Origin: Muribaculaceae bacterium
GTDB taxonomy: Bacteria > Bacteroidota > Bacteroidia > Bacteroidales > Muribaculaceae
Assembly: GCA_009775265.1 (NCBI GenBank)
Contig: VSPG01000012.1
Location: 1 to 52,373 of the forward strand
Reading direction: 5' to 3'
DNA length: 52,373 bases
Shown: one piece after another, positions 41,131 to 50,198 of the stretch
Layout of the letters: each line of letters opens with the position of its first letter
How positions within the stretch are numbered: the first letter of the stretch is position 1
Notes under the pieces: generated by a model
Told to the model about the DNA's origin: nothing
What the model saw: the letters and a program-made list of their open reading frames with translations, nothing else
The model's database searches: none
Position numbers and translations under genes: made by a program

Positions 41131-42680
41131 AACACATAGCACGAAACATATTCGCGGCACTGCTTGCCGCAGGTTCCTTGTGGGCATGTTCGGAAGACGC
41201 CCCCGTTCCCGCTCCCATCCCAACCCCCGACCCCACCGAAGCGTATCTCAGCGTAGAAAGCATCACACCGGAGAATATCGGTGAAGCAGGCGGAGAAATC
41301 ACCATTACTATAAAATCGAGCCGTGTAGCCACTGCAAATCCGGCAGAGACGTGGGTCACGCGCAAGTCGTCGGGACGCGAAGGCGACATATCCACTTTCA
41401 TCTTCACAATAGCTCCCAACGACGGAGCCGAGCGCAGTTCGTCCATAACCTTCACCGCCGGCCAACTCAAAACCGACGCCACCATAAAACAGGCTGCACG
41501 CAAAGCTCCGGACAATGTAGAACCGCCTGTAATACCGAACGCCGACAGTTCCGTTGAGTATGCAGCACTACTCGGCCTGGGCTGGAACCTCGGCAACCAG
41601 TTCGACGCCCACAACAACGGCACGGCATCCGAAACAGCATGGGGCAACCCTGCCACCACGCAGCAACTGTTCTACAAACTCGCCGAAGCCGGCATCAAAT
41701 CGGTGCGCATTCCTGTGACATGGCTCGGAAAATTCGGTTCCGCACCAGGCTACACCATCGAGGCCGCATGGCTCGACCGCGTGGCCGAGGTAGTAGGCTA
41801 TGCCGAAAATGCCGGCCTCCGTGCCGTCATCAATATACATCACGACGGTGCTGACTCCGCACATTGGCTCGACATAAAAGGCGCATCGACCGATGCAGCA
41901 AAAAATACCGCCATAAAAAACCAAATCGCCGCGATATGGACGCAAATCGCGGCACGCTTCGCCGACAAAGGCCAATTCCTGATGTTCGAGGCCTTCAACG
42001 AAATCCACGACGGCGGATGGGGCTGGGGCGACAACCGCAAGGACGGGGGCAAGCAATACCGCACCCTCAACGAATGGAACCAGACGTTTGTCGATGCCGT
42101 GCGCGCCACAGGCGGCGAAAACGCTACCCGTTTCCTCGGCATTCCGGGCTACTGTACCAACCCGTCTCTCACAATGGAAAACCTTGTGCTGCCGACCGAT
42201 CCTGCAAATGACCGCCTGCTCGTGGCAGTACATTTCTACGACCCCAGCGAATTTGCCATAGAAGCGAAATATACCGAGTGGGGGCACACCGGCGCGCCGG
42301 GCAAAAAGGCAAACTGGGGCGACGAACAGAACGTGACCGACACATTCACAGCCCTGCGCAATAAATATGTCGATGCCGGCATCGGTGTATACGTAGGCGA
42401 GTTCGGTGCCACTACCCGCGCCACGGCACGCGACGAAAGCTTCCGTCTCTACTATCTTGAATACGTGTGCAAAGCCGCCACCGACCGCGGAATATCACTT
42501 TTCTTCTGGGACAACGGCTCCACATCGACAGGAAAAGAAGCGTTCGGCCTGTTCAACCATGCCACAGGCAACTACATAGGCGCAAAATCCGAGCCCGCCG
42601 TGGCTGCAATGCTCAAAGGATATTACAGCACAGAGCCGGGATACACACTCGAAAGCGTCTACAACGGCGCTCCGAAATAA
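41127..42680 (+). CDS. GH5 family glycoside hydrolase lipoprotein with BACON domain, copy 2
   Basis: A 517-residue lipoprotein with lipobox LWAC (Cys21) followed by SEDAPVPAP; the acidic SED is a likely surface-export signal. Residues about 38-125 are a BACON-type beta domain (ITPENIGEAGGEITITIKSS and SSSITFTAGQLKTDATIKQ), probably a spacer or binding module. The GH5 domain then follows copy 1 closely, with Glu292 (FEAFNEIHDGG) and Glu425 (VYVGEFGATT) as catalytic pair. The two enzymes share long stretches at the DNA level, so the duplication is fairly recent. A terminator follows. Confidence 0.92.
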   Translation: MKHIARNIFAALLAAGSLWACSEDAPVPAPIPTPDPTEAYLSVESITPENIGEAGGEITITIKSSRVATANPAETWVTRKSSGREGDISTFIFTIAPNDGAERSSSITFTAGQLKTDATIKQAARKAPDNVEPPVIPNADSSVEYAALLGLGWNLGNQFDAHNNGTASETAWGNPATTQQLFYKLAEAGIKSVRIPVTWLGKFGSAPGYTIEAAWLDRVAEVVGYAENAGLRAVINIHHDGADSAHWLDIKGASTDAAKNTAIKNQIAAIWTQIAARFADKGQFLMFEAFNEIHDGGWGWGDNRKDGGKQYRTLNEWNQTFVDAVRATGGENATRFLGIPGYCTNPSLTMENLVLPTDPANDRLLVAVHFYDPSEFAIEAKYTEWGHTGAPGKKANWGDEQNVTDTFTALRNKYVDAGIGVYVGEFGATTRATARDESFRLYYLEYVCKAATDRGISLFFWDNGSTSTGKEAFGLFNHATGNYIGAKSEPAVAAMLKGYYSTEPGYTLESVYNGAPK

Positions 42681-42711
42681 ATCACGGATAAATATCCTTT
42701 AATACTCAGGA

Positions 42712-42753
42712 CCCGCTGATGACGTATTGCAATCAGCGGGCTCTGACATTTTT
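42712..42753 (+). terminator. Terminator after the GH5 pair
   Basis: A perfect 9-bp stem (42712-42720 with 42732-42740), then five T at 42749-42753, about 30 nt after the second GH5 stop. Confidence 0.7.
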
Positions 42754-42809
42754 AACAATTAGATACGTATTCCTTTTTGTTATTTTATCAGATTTTATTA
42801 GAAAACCAT

Positions 42810-42817
42810 TAAATTTG
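42810..42817 (+). promoter_or_regulatory. Candidate promoter -7 box of the CotH-like gene
   Basis: TAAATTTG lies 33-40 nt before the ATG at 42850, after an AT-rich stretch. No good -33 match. Confidence 0.5.
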
Positions 42818-42849
42818 CAGCCAATCATACTTACTTAAATCCGACACTT

Positions 42850-44613
42850 ATGAAACTGCCCCGTATTTTTGCCGCCATTATAGCGATGGCGGCTACGGCA
42901 ATCGGCGCGACCGCCCAAGATGCCATGTTCGCCGTAGGCCCCTTTAACGGATGGGACGCAAAAGCTCCATTGTCTTTCGACAAAGAGGGCGACCTGTACA
43001 GCATCACTCTCGACTTTTCATCCGACCGCGACTTCAAGATGAGCACCACCTCCGGAGCGGGAGCGCAAGGCAACGGCTGGGAAGAATTCGACTCCGGCGC
43101 CTTAAAGCCTGTCGGAACCGCCGGAACGGGCGAATGGATAGCCATAGAACACAACAGCGCAGGCAACATAGCCGCACCCGAAAACAGGATGCTCACGGTG
43201 CAGGTAGACCTTGCAGGAATGCGCATGCGCTTCGTGCGCGACACTTCGTCGGAATATTCCGGCACGTTGCCGGTTCTGTTCATCGCCACCGAAGGCGGGG
43301 TACCGGTCACTTCCAAAGAAGACTATCTGAACGGCACATATTACCTCGACCCGATGGGTGCGGAAGGCATAGAGGCCATCGGAAACGCCGAAGCCCCGCT
43401 CACGCTTGAAATACGCGGACGCGGCAACTACACCTGGACTGGATTTGACAAAAAGCCTTACCGACTGAAATTCACCGACAAAGCGGCCATCCTCGGCATG
43501 GACAAAAGCCGCCACTTCGCCCTGCTCGCCCATGCCGACGACCGCGTAGGGTTCATGCGCAACACTCTCGGATTCGCCGCTTCTCGCCACCTCGGACTGC
43601 CATGGACTCCGGCACAGAAGCCTGTGGAAGTGGTCCTTAACGGCGATTATATCGGACTGTACTTCCTCACGGAAACCATCCGTGTGGACAAAAACCGTGT
43701 AAACATAACAGAACAGGACGACCTCGCCACATCCGATGTGGACGGAGGCTGGCTTGTGGAAATAGACAATTACGACTCCGACCCGCACGTGACCGTCCAT
43801 GAAGGCGACTACCCGGTATGGTTCACCTACAAATCGCCCGAAGTACTGTCGGCGCAGCAGGCCAAATTCCTTCAGGGACAGATGCAAAGCATACAGAACG
43901 CCATAGCCGCCAAAGACTATACGGCCTTCTCGGCATTGGTGGATGTGGACATGCTCGCACGATACTACATAGTGCAGGAAGTGCTCAACGACTACGAATC
44001 GTTCCACGGCAGCTGCTACCTCACCCGTCAGCGCGGCGACAGCGAGCGATGGAAATTCGGACCCGTATGGGACTTCGGGAGCGCCCTGTTCAACGACAAC
44101 AGCAACCGCTTCATATGGGACTCGCCGGAATTCCATCAAGTGTGGATAGGCTCAGTGTATGCTTCATTCCCGCAATTTGTGGAAACCGTCAAGGACACGT
44201 GGGCCCGATTCTTAGGAGATAACGGCCCCGCTGCGATACTTGCCGACGGAGAAGCCACCGCCGACGAAATAGCTCAGGCCGCGAAATGCGACTACAGGCG
44301 ATGGCCCGAATACGGCAACTACGACGAACAGGCCGACGCCGCCAAGGCATTCCGCCGAATGGAATCCAAAATAGACTGGCTTAAGGCGCAATGGGGAGAG
44401 TCTGGCGGCCTGACAGAGGCTATGAACGGTGGCAATTTCAGAGTCTACGCCTGCAACGGCACGCTCCACATAGTGTCAGCAGCACCACGATGCGTAAAAA
44501 TCACGAGCATAGACGGCCGCTCTGTCAGTGTCAGGCTGGCCGCAGGCGTCAACAGCATATCCTCATTGCCACGCGGCTTTTACATCGTCGAGGGGCATAA
44601 AGTGGCATTGTGA
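42850..44613 (+). CDS. CotH-kinase family exported protein
   Basis: A 587-residue protein with a signal peptide (MKLPRIFAAIIAMAATAIGA). A domain at residues about 24-130 resembles a SusE/F-like or starch-binding style beta module (FAVGPFNGWDAKAPLSFDKEGDLY). The CotH core follows: EIRGRGNYTWTGFDKKPYRLKF, NTLGFAASRHLGLPW, EVVLNGDYIGLYFLTE, and the kinase-like DFGSALFNDNSNR. It ends with a small beta segment (VKITSIDGRSVSVRL) seen in secreted Bacteroidetes proteins. CotH proteins are atypical kinases; the target here is unknown. In Bacteroidetes they are often near glycan genes, as here beside GH5. Confidence 0.87.
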   Translation: MKLPRIFAAIIAMAATAIGATAQDAMFAVGPFNGWDAKAPLSFDKEGDLYSITLDFSSDRDFKMSTTSGAGAQGNGWEEFDSGALKPVGTAGTGEWIAIEHNSAGNIAAPENRMLTVQVDLAGMRMRFVRDTSSEYSGTLPVLFIATEGGVPVTSKEDYLNGTYYLDPMGAEGIEAIGNAEAPLTLEIRGRGNYTWTGFDKKPYRLKFTDKAAILGMDKSRHFALLAHADDRVGFMRNTLGFAASRHLGLPWTPAQKPVEVVLNGDYIGLYFLTETIRVDKNRVNITEQDDLATSDVDGGWLVEIDNYDSDPHVTVHEGDYPVWFTYKSPEVLSAQQAKFLQGQMQSIQNAIAAKDYTAFSALVDVDMLARYYIVQEVLNDYESFHGSCYLTRQRGDSERWKFGPVWDFGSALFNDNSNRFIWDSPEFHQVWIGSVYASFPQFVETVKDTWARFLGDNGPAAILADGEATADEIAQAAKCDYRRWPEYGNYDEQADAAKAFRRMESKIDWLKAQWGESGGLTEAMNGGNFRVYACNGTLHIVSAAPRCVKITSIDGRSVSVRLAAGVNSISSLPRGFYIVEGHKVAL

Positions 44614-44619
44614 CGGCTC

Positions 44620-44651
44620 TTTTGCATTTACGCCGAAAAATTGTATCTTTG
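44620..44651 (+). promoter_or_regulatory. Promoter of the Tricorn-like protease gene
   Basis: TTTTG at 44620-44624 and TATCTTTG at 44644-44651 are 19 nt apart, an excellent match to the Bacteroidetes promoter. Start is expected near 44656. Confidence 0.8.
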
Positions 44652-44676
44652 TGCATTGATAGACCCAATGCACATT

Positions 44677-47600
44677 ATGAAAAAATTCCTTGCAATATTA
44701 GCGCTTGCCGCTCCTGCGGCATTTGCCGGCACAACCACTCCATTGTGGCTGCGCGATGTAAAAATATCCCCTGATGGCAAATCCGTGGCATTCTGCTACA
44801 AAGGCGACGTGTGGATAGTTCCGGCCGCCGGAGGCACTGCCACACGCCTCACCTCAGGAGCGTCCTACGAAGCCAACCCCGTGTGGAACCCGGACGGCTC
44901 GCGCATAGCATTCGCATCCGACCGAAACGGAAACATGGACGTATATATCGTGGACGCCACAGGCGGAGCACCACGGCGGCTCACATACAACTCCGCCTCC
45001 GAAATACCGGAAGCTTTCACGCCCGACGGCAAACAGGTGATGTTTTCAGCATCCATACAGGATCCGGCAAGCAGCGCCCTTTTCCCGGAAGCACGCATGA
45101 CGGAGCTGTACGCAGTGCCGGCCGACGGCGGAGCTACAACGCGCGTGCTCGCCACCCCGGCCCGCTATGTCAGCTGGGAGCCGGATGGCGCGTCGTTCCT
45201 CTACCAGGATGTCAAGGGATTTGAAGACGAATGGCGCAAGCACCACACATCGGGAGTGACACGCGACATATGGCGCTACGACACCCGCAGCGGACAGCAC
45301 ACCAACCTGACCGAACGACGCGGCGAAGACACGAATCCCGCAGCCGGAGCGGCGGGCAGGAACTATTTCCTGAGTGAACGCAACGGAGGCACAATGAACG
45401 TGTACAGCCTCGGCTCTGACGGCAGCGTGGCGCAGCTGACACATTTCACCACACACCCCGTACGCTTCCTTTCACGAGGCTCCGACGGCACCCTGTGCTT
45501 CACCTACGACGGCGAGATTTACACCATGAAAGAAGGCTCGGAGCCGACCAAGCTCAGCATACGGCTCGTGGACGAGTCGCTTCCCGACATCGAAAAAATG
45601 TCGGCTTCACGAGGAGCGTCCGAGGCTTCGCCCTCTCCCGACGGCGAACAGATGGCACTCGTATGGCGCGGCGACGTGTACGTGTCGTCAGTGGAGTACG
45701 GCACCACACGTCAGGTGACCGACACTCCTGCCGCCGAGAAGCATGTGCAATGGAGCCCCGACGGCAAAAAACTCGTGTACGCATCCGAGCGCAACGGCCG
45801 CAGCAATATCTATACGGCAGAAATGGCGCGTCCCGACTCCGAAGGAAATTTCGCCAACGCGACCTCCTTTACCGAAAAAGCCCTTTTCCCGGACGACAGC
45901 CACGAACGCAGCTGCCCGTCCTACTCCCCCGACAGCAAAAAGCTGGCCTTTGTGCTCGACCGCACCCGGCTGGCAGTAATGGATGTGGCAACGGGCACCG
46001 TGCGTGAGCTCACAGACGGCAGCACCAACCCGCAGCGCAACGGCGCTTTCAGTTTCCACTGGAGCCCCGACTCGCGCTGGATAGCTCTCGATGTGGTGGC
46101 ACGCCGCCACGAGCCCTACTCCGACGTGGCCATAATCAATGTGGCCGACGGCAGCATGACAAACCTGACCAACAGCGGCTACTTCGACGAGACCATGCGC
46201 TGGACGCTCGACGGCAACGCCATCCTTTTCGGCAGCGAACGCTACGGCATGCGCAACCACGCATCGTGGGGTTCGCAGTACGATGCCATGCTCGTGTTCC
46301 TCAACCGCGACGCCTACGACAAATTCCTCCTGAGCGAAGAAGACTATGAGCTGCGCAAAGAGCTGGAAAATAAAGCCAAGAAAAAGGACGGCGAAAAAGA
46401 CAAAGACCGCAAATCCAAAAAAGGCAAGAAAACCGGCAACGATGAAAAGGCCGAAGATGACGAAAAAATCATAAATGTAGAGCTCGACGGCATAGAAAAA
46501 CGCATCGTGAGGCTTACACCCATGTCGGCCGACCTAATCGACGCCATTATCACCGACGATGGCGAGACTCTTTACTTCACAACGCAGGCCGACGAAGGCG
46601 CCAACCTCTGGCAGCTCGCCCTGCGCGATGAAGACGGCTCGATGGAGATGGTGAAGAAAATAAGCGGCGGCGCGTCCTTCGACGCCACACCCGACCTCGG
46701 CACTATGTTCATCATAGGCTCGTCCATCCGCAAATTCGACCCGAAAAGCGCCAAACTCACCCCGGTGGGCTACACGGCCACAAAACGCCTCGACCATGAT
46801 GCCGAACGAGCCTATATGTTCGACTACGTCGCACGCGAGGAGGCCGAACGCTTCTACACCGCCGACATGCACGGCGTGGACTGGCCGGTCATGACCGAGG
46901 CCTACCGCAAATTCATGCCGCACATCTCCAACAACTACGACTTTGCCGAACTCCTGAGCGAATGGCTCGGCGAACTGAACGTAAGCCACACCGGCGGACG
47001 CTACCGCCCCGCCGCAAGCAGCCGCGCCGACCGGACCGCTTCGCTCGGACTCATCTACAACTACAGCTTCGCCGGCCCGGGCCTGCGCGTGGACGAAATC
47101 GTGAAAGGCGGCCCCTTCGACAAAGCTTCGTCGAAAATGCGCGCAGGCTGCGTCATCAATTCCATCAACGGCAAGACCCTTACACACGACACCGACTACT
47201 CCGAGCTGCTCGCCGACATCGCAGGACGCAAGACACTCGTAAGTTTCAGCACACCCGACGGTACTGCCATGGACGAAGTGGTGCTGCCCATCGGCGCAGT
47301 CGCGTTCACCGACCTGCTTTACGAGCGCTGGGTGGACGCACGCCGTGCCGAAGTGGACAGCCTCTCAGGCGGCCGCCTCGGCTATGTGCACATCGCATCG
47401 ATGGACGACGACAGCTTCCGGCGCGTGTACAGCGACCTCCTCGGACGCTACAACGACCGTGAAGGCGTGGTTGTGGACATACGCTGGAACGGCGGCGGAC
47501 GCCTGCACGAAGACGTGGAAGTGTTGCTCAGCGGCGAAAAATACCTTACACAGGAAATACGCGGCACGGCCACCTGCGACATGCCCTCGCGCCGCTGGAA

Positions 47601-47937
47601 CAAGCCCAGCATAATGCTGATGAGCGAGGCATGCTACAGCAACGCCCACGGCACGCCGTGGGTGTACAGACAGCGCGGCATCGGACGCCTCGTGGGCGCA
47701 CCGGTGGCAGGCACCATGACGTCGGTCAACTGGGTGCGCATGCAGGATCCCACCATGATATTCGGCATCCCCGTCATAGGCTACCGTCTGGCCGACGGCA
47801 CCGTGCTCGAAAACCAGGAACTCGAGCCGGACGTATTGGTGCGCAACACGCCCGAAGGCATCGCCGCAGGCCGTGACGAACAGCTCCGCACCGCCGTGCG
47901 CGAACTTCTCAAAGACATCGATTCGCATAAGAAATGA
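44677..47937 (+). CDS. Tricorn-like S41 family peptidase
   Basis: A 1,086-residue exported protease from the ATG at 44677 (MKKFLAILALAAPAAFAG); 44668 is also possible. A signal peptide precedes two TolB/WD-type beta-propeller regions with SPDGK-type repeats (ISPDGKSVAFCYKGDVWIV, WSPDGKKLVYASERNG). A lysine/acid-rich linker (residues about 575-610) comes next. A C1 region, a PDZ-like domain (FAGPGLRVDEIVKGGPFDKA) and the S41 core follow. The nucleophile is Ser988 in CYSNAHGTP, where most members have Ala-Glu after the Asn. It would degrade peptides in the periplasm. The stop overlaps the antiporter ATG (ATGA). Confidence 0.93.
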   Translation: MKKFLAILALAAPAAFAGTTTPLWLRDVKISPDGKSVAFCYKGDVWIVPAAGGTATRLTSGASYEANPVWNPDGSRIAFASDRNGNMDVYIVDATGGAPRRLTYNSASEIPEAFTPDGKQVMFSASIQDPASSALFPEARMTELYAVPADGGATTRVLATPARYVSWEPDGASFLYQDVKGFEDEWRKHHTSGVTRDIWRYDTRSGQHTNLTERRGEDTNPAAGAAGRNYFLSERNGGTMNVYSLGSDGSVAQLTHFTTHPVRFLSRGSDGTLCFTYDGEIYTMKEGSEPTKLSIRLVDESLPDIEKMSASRGASEASPSPDGEQMALVWRGDVYVSSVEYGTTRQVTDTPAAEKHVQWSPDGKKLVYASERNGRSNIYTAEMARPDSEGNFANATSFTEKALFPDDSHERSCPSYSPDSKKLAFVLDRTRLAVMDVATGTVRELTDGSTNPQRNGAFSFHWSPDSRWIALDVVARRHEPYSDVAIINVADGSMTNLTNSGYFDETMRWTLDGNAILFGSERYGMRNHASWGSQYDAMLVFLNRDAYDKFLLSEEDYELRKELENKAKKKDGEKDKDRKSKKGKKTGNDEKAEDDEKIINVELDGIEKRIVRLTPMSADLIDAIITDDGETLYFTTQADEGANLWQLALRDEDGSMEMVKKISGGASFDATPDLGTMFIIGSSIRKFDPKSAKLTPVGYTATKRLDHDAERAYMFDYVAREEAERFYTADMHGVDWPVMTEAYRKFMPHISNNYDFAELLSEWLGELNVSHTGGRYRPAASSRADRTASLGLIYNYSFAGPGLRVDEIVKGGPFDKASSKMRAGCVINSINGKTLTHDTDYSELLADIAGRKTLVSFSTPDGTAMDEVVLPIGAVAFTDLLYERWVDARRAEVDSLSGGRLGYVHIASMDDDSFRRVYSDLLGRYNDREGVVVDIRWNGGGRLHEDVEVLLSGEKYLTQEIRGTATCDMPSRRWNKPSIMLMSEACYSNAHGTPWVYRQRGIGRLVGAPVAGTMTSVNWVRMQDPTMIFGIPVIGYRLADGTVLENQELEPDVLVRNTPEGIAAGRDEQLRTAVRELLKDIDSHKK

Positions 47938-50123
47938 ACGTCGAAGGACTAATCACCGACCTTGCTTTCATCCTGCTGCTCGGAGCGGGCGTGACAGTGC
48001 TGTTCAAATGGATAAAACAGCCAGTCGTACTCGGCTACATTGTGGCCGGCTTCCTCGCCAGCCCGCACTTCGAGTATCTGCCGTCCGTCACCACAGAGGC
48101 CAACATCGACTTCTGGGCGCAGATAGGCATAGTGGTCCTGCTCTTTTCGCTCGGACTCGAGTTCAGTTTCAAGAAACTGATGAGTGCCGGCGGCTCGGCC
48201 GTGGTCACTGCGCTTATCATCGTGGCAGGCATGATGTGCGCGGGATATGCGGCCGGCAGATTCATGGGCATGAACAGCATCAACAGCCTTTTCCTCGGCG
48301 GCATGCTGTCCATGTCATCCACCACAATAATAATAAAGGCATTTACCGACATGGGGCTTCGGCAGCAGAAATTCGCGTCGCTCGTCCTTGCCGTGCTCAT
48401 TGTAGAAGACCTTTTCGCCGTGGTGATGATGGTGATTCTGTCGTCCATCGCAGTCAACAATGCCGTAGAGGGTGCCGACCTGCTGTTCAGCGTCGGCAAA
48501 CTGCTGTTTTTCCTCGTCATGTGGTTTCTGGTGGGCGTGTACGTCCTGCCGTCGCTGCTCAACCTCTGGCGCCGATTCCTCAACAGCGAGACCCTGCTTG
48601 TGGTGTCGATGGGGCTGTGTCTCGGCATGGCCGTATTCAGTGTCTACTGCGGCTTCTCCCTTGCCCTCGGCGCCTTCGTCATGGGCAGCATCCTCGCCGG
48701 CACGAGCTACGCCGAGCGCATCGAACACGTCGTCACTCCCGTCAAAGACCTGTTCGGCGCCGTGTTCTTCATATCGGTGGGCATGATGGTGCAGCCTGCC
48801 ATTCTCGCCCAATACTGGGGGTCGATATTAATCATATCGGGCGTGGTAATCGTCGGAATGATCGTATTCGGCACCTTCGGCATGCTTGTGACCGGACAGA
48901 CCCTGCGCGTAGCGATGCAGAGCGGTTTTTCGCTCACCCAAATCGGAGAATTCGCCTTCATCATAGCTACATTGGGCATGAGTCTCGGAGTACTCCAGCC
49001 CAGCCTGTACCCAATCGTGGTGGCTGTGTCCGTTATTACCACCTTCACCACACCCTACTTCATTAAAATGGCAACTCCGGCCTACGAGGCCGTGGAACGC
49101 CGACTGCCGCCGCGTCTGAACTTCCTTATCGACCGCTACCGCTCGGATGCCGTCAAAGAACAGGCCACGCCAGGCGCTTGGGCCCGCATGCTGCGCCGCG
49201 CACTGCCCTCGTCGGTGGCCTACGCATTCGTGCTCATAGCCATCATAGCCGTGTGCAGACGCCTTTTGCTGCCGTTTCTCTGCGGCATGTTCCCCCAATG
49301 GGGCGCAACCCTGACCGCGGTATGCACCCTCGGCGCCATGGCTCCGTTTCTGTTCGCGCTTGCCGTGCCGGTGCGCATGCCGGCCGGCGAATCAGCCGCT
49401 TCGGCACGCATTCCGACGATAGTCATGAGCATTTTCCGTGCTCTGCTTGCCTTGATGCTTGCCGCCTACGCAGTCAGCATCAATTTCTCGTCCCGCGCCA
49501 TGGTGGCTCTTGTGGCCGTTGTAGCCGTAGTGGCCGTGTTCGTGCTGTCGCGACGGCTGCGTGCGCGTCTCGACCGCATAGAAAACAAGTTCATCGACAA
49601 CCTCAACGAGCGCGAGCTGCGACGCAGCGGCCGCAACAACCTTGTGGTGAACGACCTGCATCAGGCATTCATGACCGTGGGCACAGGATGCGCGTTTGTG
49701 GGCGAAAGGTTCATGGACAGCGACCTGCGGCAGCGATTCGGCATCAATGTGGTGAGCATACAGCGCGACCAGCGCATAATCCCCATCCCCAACGGGCGCA
49801 CCCGGATATTTCCCGGCGACGTGCTCGGAGTCATCGGCAACGACGAGCAGCTACGAGCCGTGTTGCCGGCCATAGAAGCGGAGCGCGAGCCGGAACTTCT
49901 GCCTGCAACCGATGTCACCCTGTGTTCGGTGATGCTCGGAGACCATTCGCCGCTGATAGGAGCCACCCCGCGCACCGCATCACTGCGCGACAGCTACGAC
50001 GCCGTCGTCGTGGCCGTGCACCGCGGCGACGAATTCATAGATTCCAACCCCGACCTTGCTTTTGCGAAAGGCGACATACTGTGGCTCGTAGGAGATCGGA
50101 ACAAAATCGAAAAACTGGAATGA
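47934..50123 (+). CDS. KefB-like cation:proton antiporter with C-terminal RCK_C domains
   Basis: A 729-residue inner-membrane protein. Residues about 1-385 form a CPA2 sodium/hydrogen-exchanger fold (VLGYIVAGFLASPH, SSTTIIIKAF, LIVEDLFAVVMM with its conserved Asp, and LTQIGEFAFIIATLG). Additional helices lie at about 425-550. The soluble tail holds two TrkA-C-like units (VGTGCAFVGERFMDSDLRQRFGINVV and LCSVMLGDHSPLIGATPR). The NAD-binding TrkA-N domain of KefB/KefC is missing. It probably exchanges K+ or Na+ for protons under control of a ligand bound by the RCK_C domains. Coupled by ATGA to the protease gene. Confidence 0.9.
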   Translation: MNVEGLITDLAFILLLGAGVTVLFKWIKQPVVLGYIVAGFLASPHFEYLPSVTTEANIDFWAQIGIVVLLFSLGLEFSFKKLMSAGGSAVVTALIIVAGMMCAGYAAGRFMGMNSINSLFLGGMLSMSSTTIIIKAFTDMGLRQQKFASLVLAVLIVEDLFAVVMMVILSSIAVNNAVEGADLLFSVGKLLFFLVMWFLVGVYVLPSLLNLWRRFLNSETLLVVSMGLCLGMAVFSVYCGFSLALGAFVMGSILAGTSYAERIEHVVTPVKDLFGAVFFISVGMMVQPAILAQYWGSILIISGVVIVGMIVFGTFGMLVTGQTLRVAMQSGFSLTQIGEFAFIIATLGMSLGVLQPSLYPIVVAVSVITTFTTPYFIKMATPAYEAVERRLPPRLNFLIDRYRSDAVKEQATPGAWARMLRRALPSSVAYAFVLIAIIAVCRRLLLPFLCGMFPQWGATLTAVCTLGAMAPFLFALAVPVRMPAGESAASARIPTIVMSIFRALLALMLAAYAVSINFSSRAMVALVAVVAVVAVFVLSRRLRARLDRIENKFIDNLNERELRRSGRNNLVVNDLHQAFMTVGTGCAFVGERFMDSDLRQRFGINVVSIQRDQRIIPIPNGRTRIFPGDVLGVIGNDEQLRAVLPAIEAEREPELLPATDVTLCSVMLGDHSPLIGATPRTASLRDSYDAVVVAVHRGDEFIDSNPDLAFAKGDILWLVGDRNKIEKLE

Positions 50124-50198
50124 AGGAAAACAAAGAGCCTCGGGCCGATGTTTTAAAATGTGGTTGACATATCGTTTTAATGCACTCTTAAAAACTTC

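Noticed and set aside
39883..44613. A classical polysaccharide utilisation locus
   Set aside because: No SusC/SusD pair, hybrid two-component regulator or linked FecR-type anti-sigma lies near the GH5 genes.
47873..49066. A 397-codon frame overlapping the end of the protease and the antiporter on the same strand
   Set aside because: It is strongly Arg/Pro/His-rich, out of frame with two well-supported genes, and has no domain.
50173..50198. TTGACATATCG-like sequence near 50163 as an E. coli-type -35 for mltF
   Set aside because: Bacteroidetes housekeeping promoters do not use TTGACA/TATAAT, and no matching -10 is correctly spaced.
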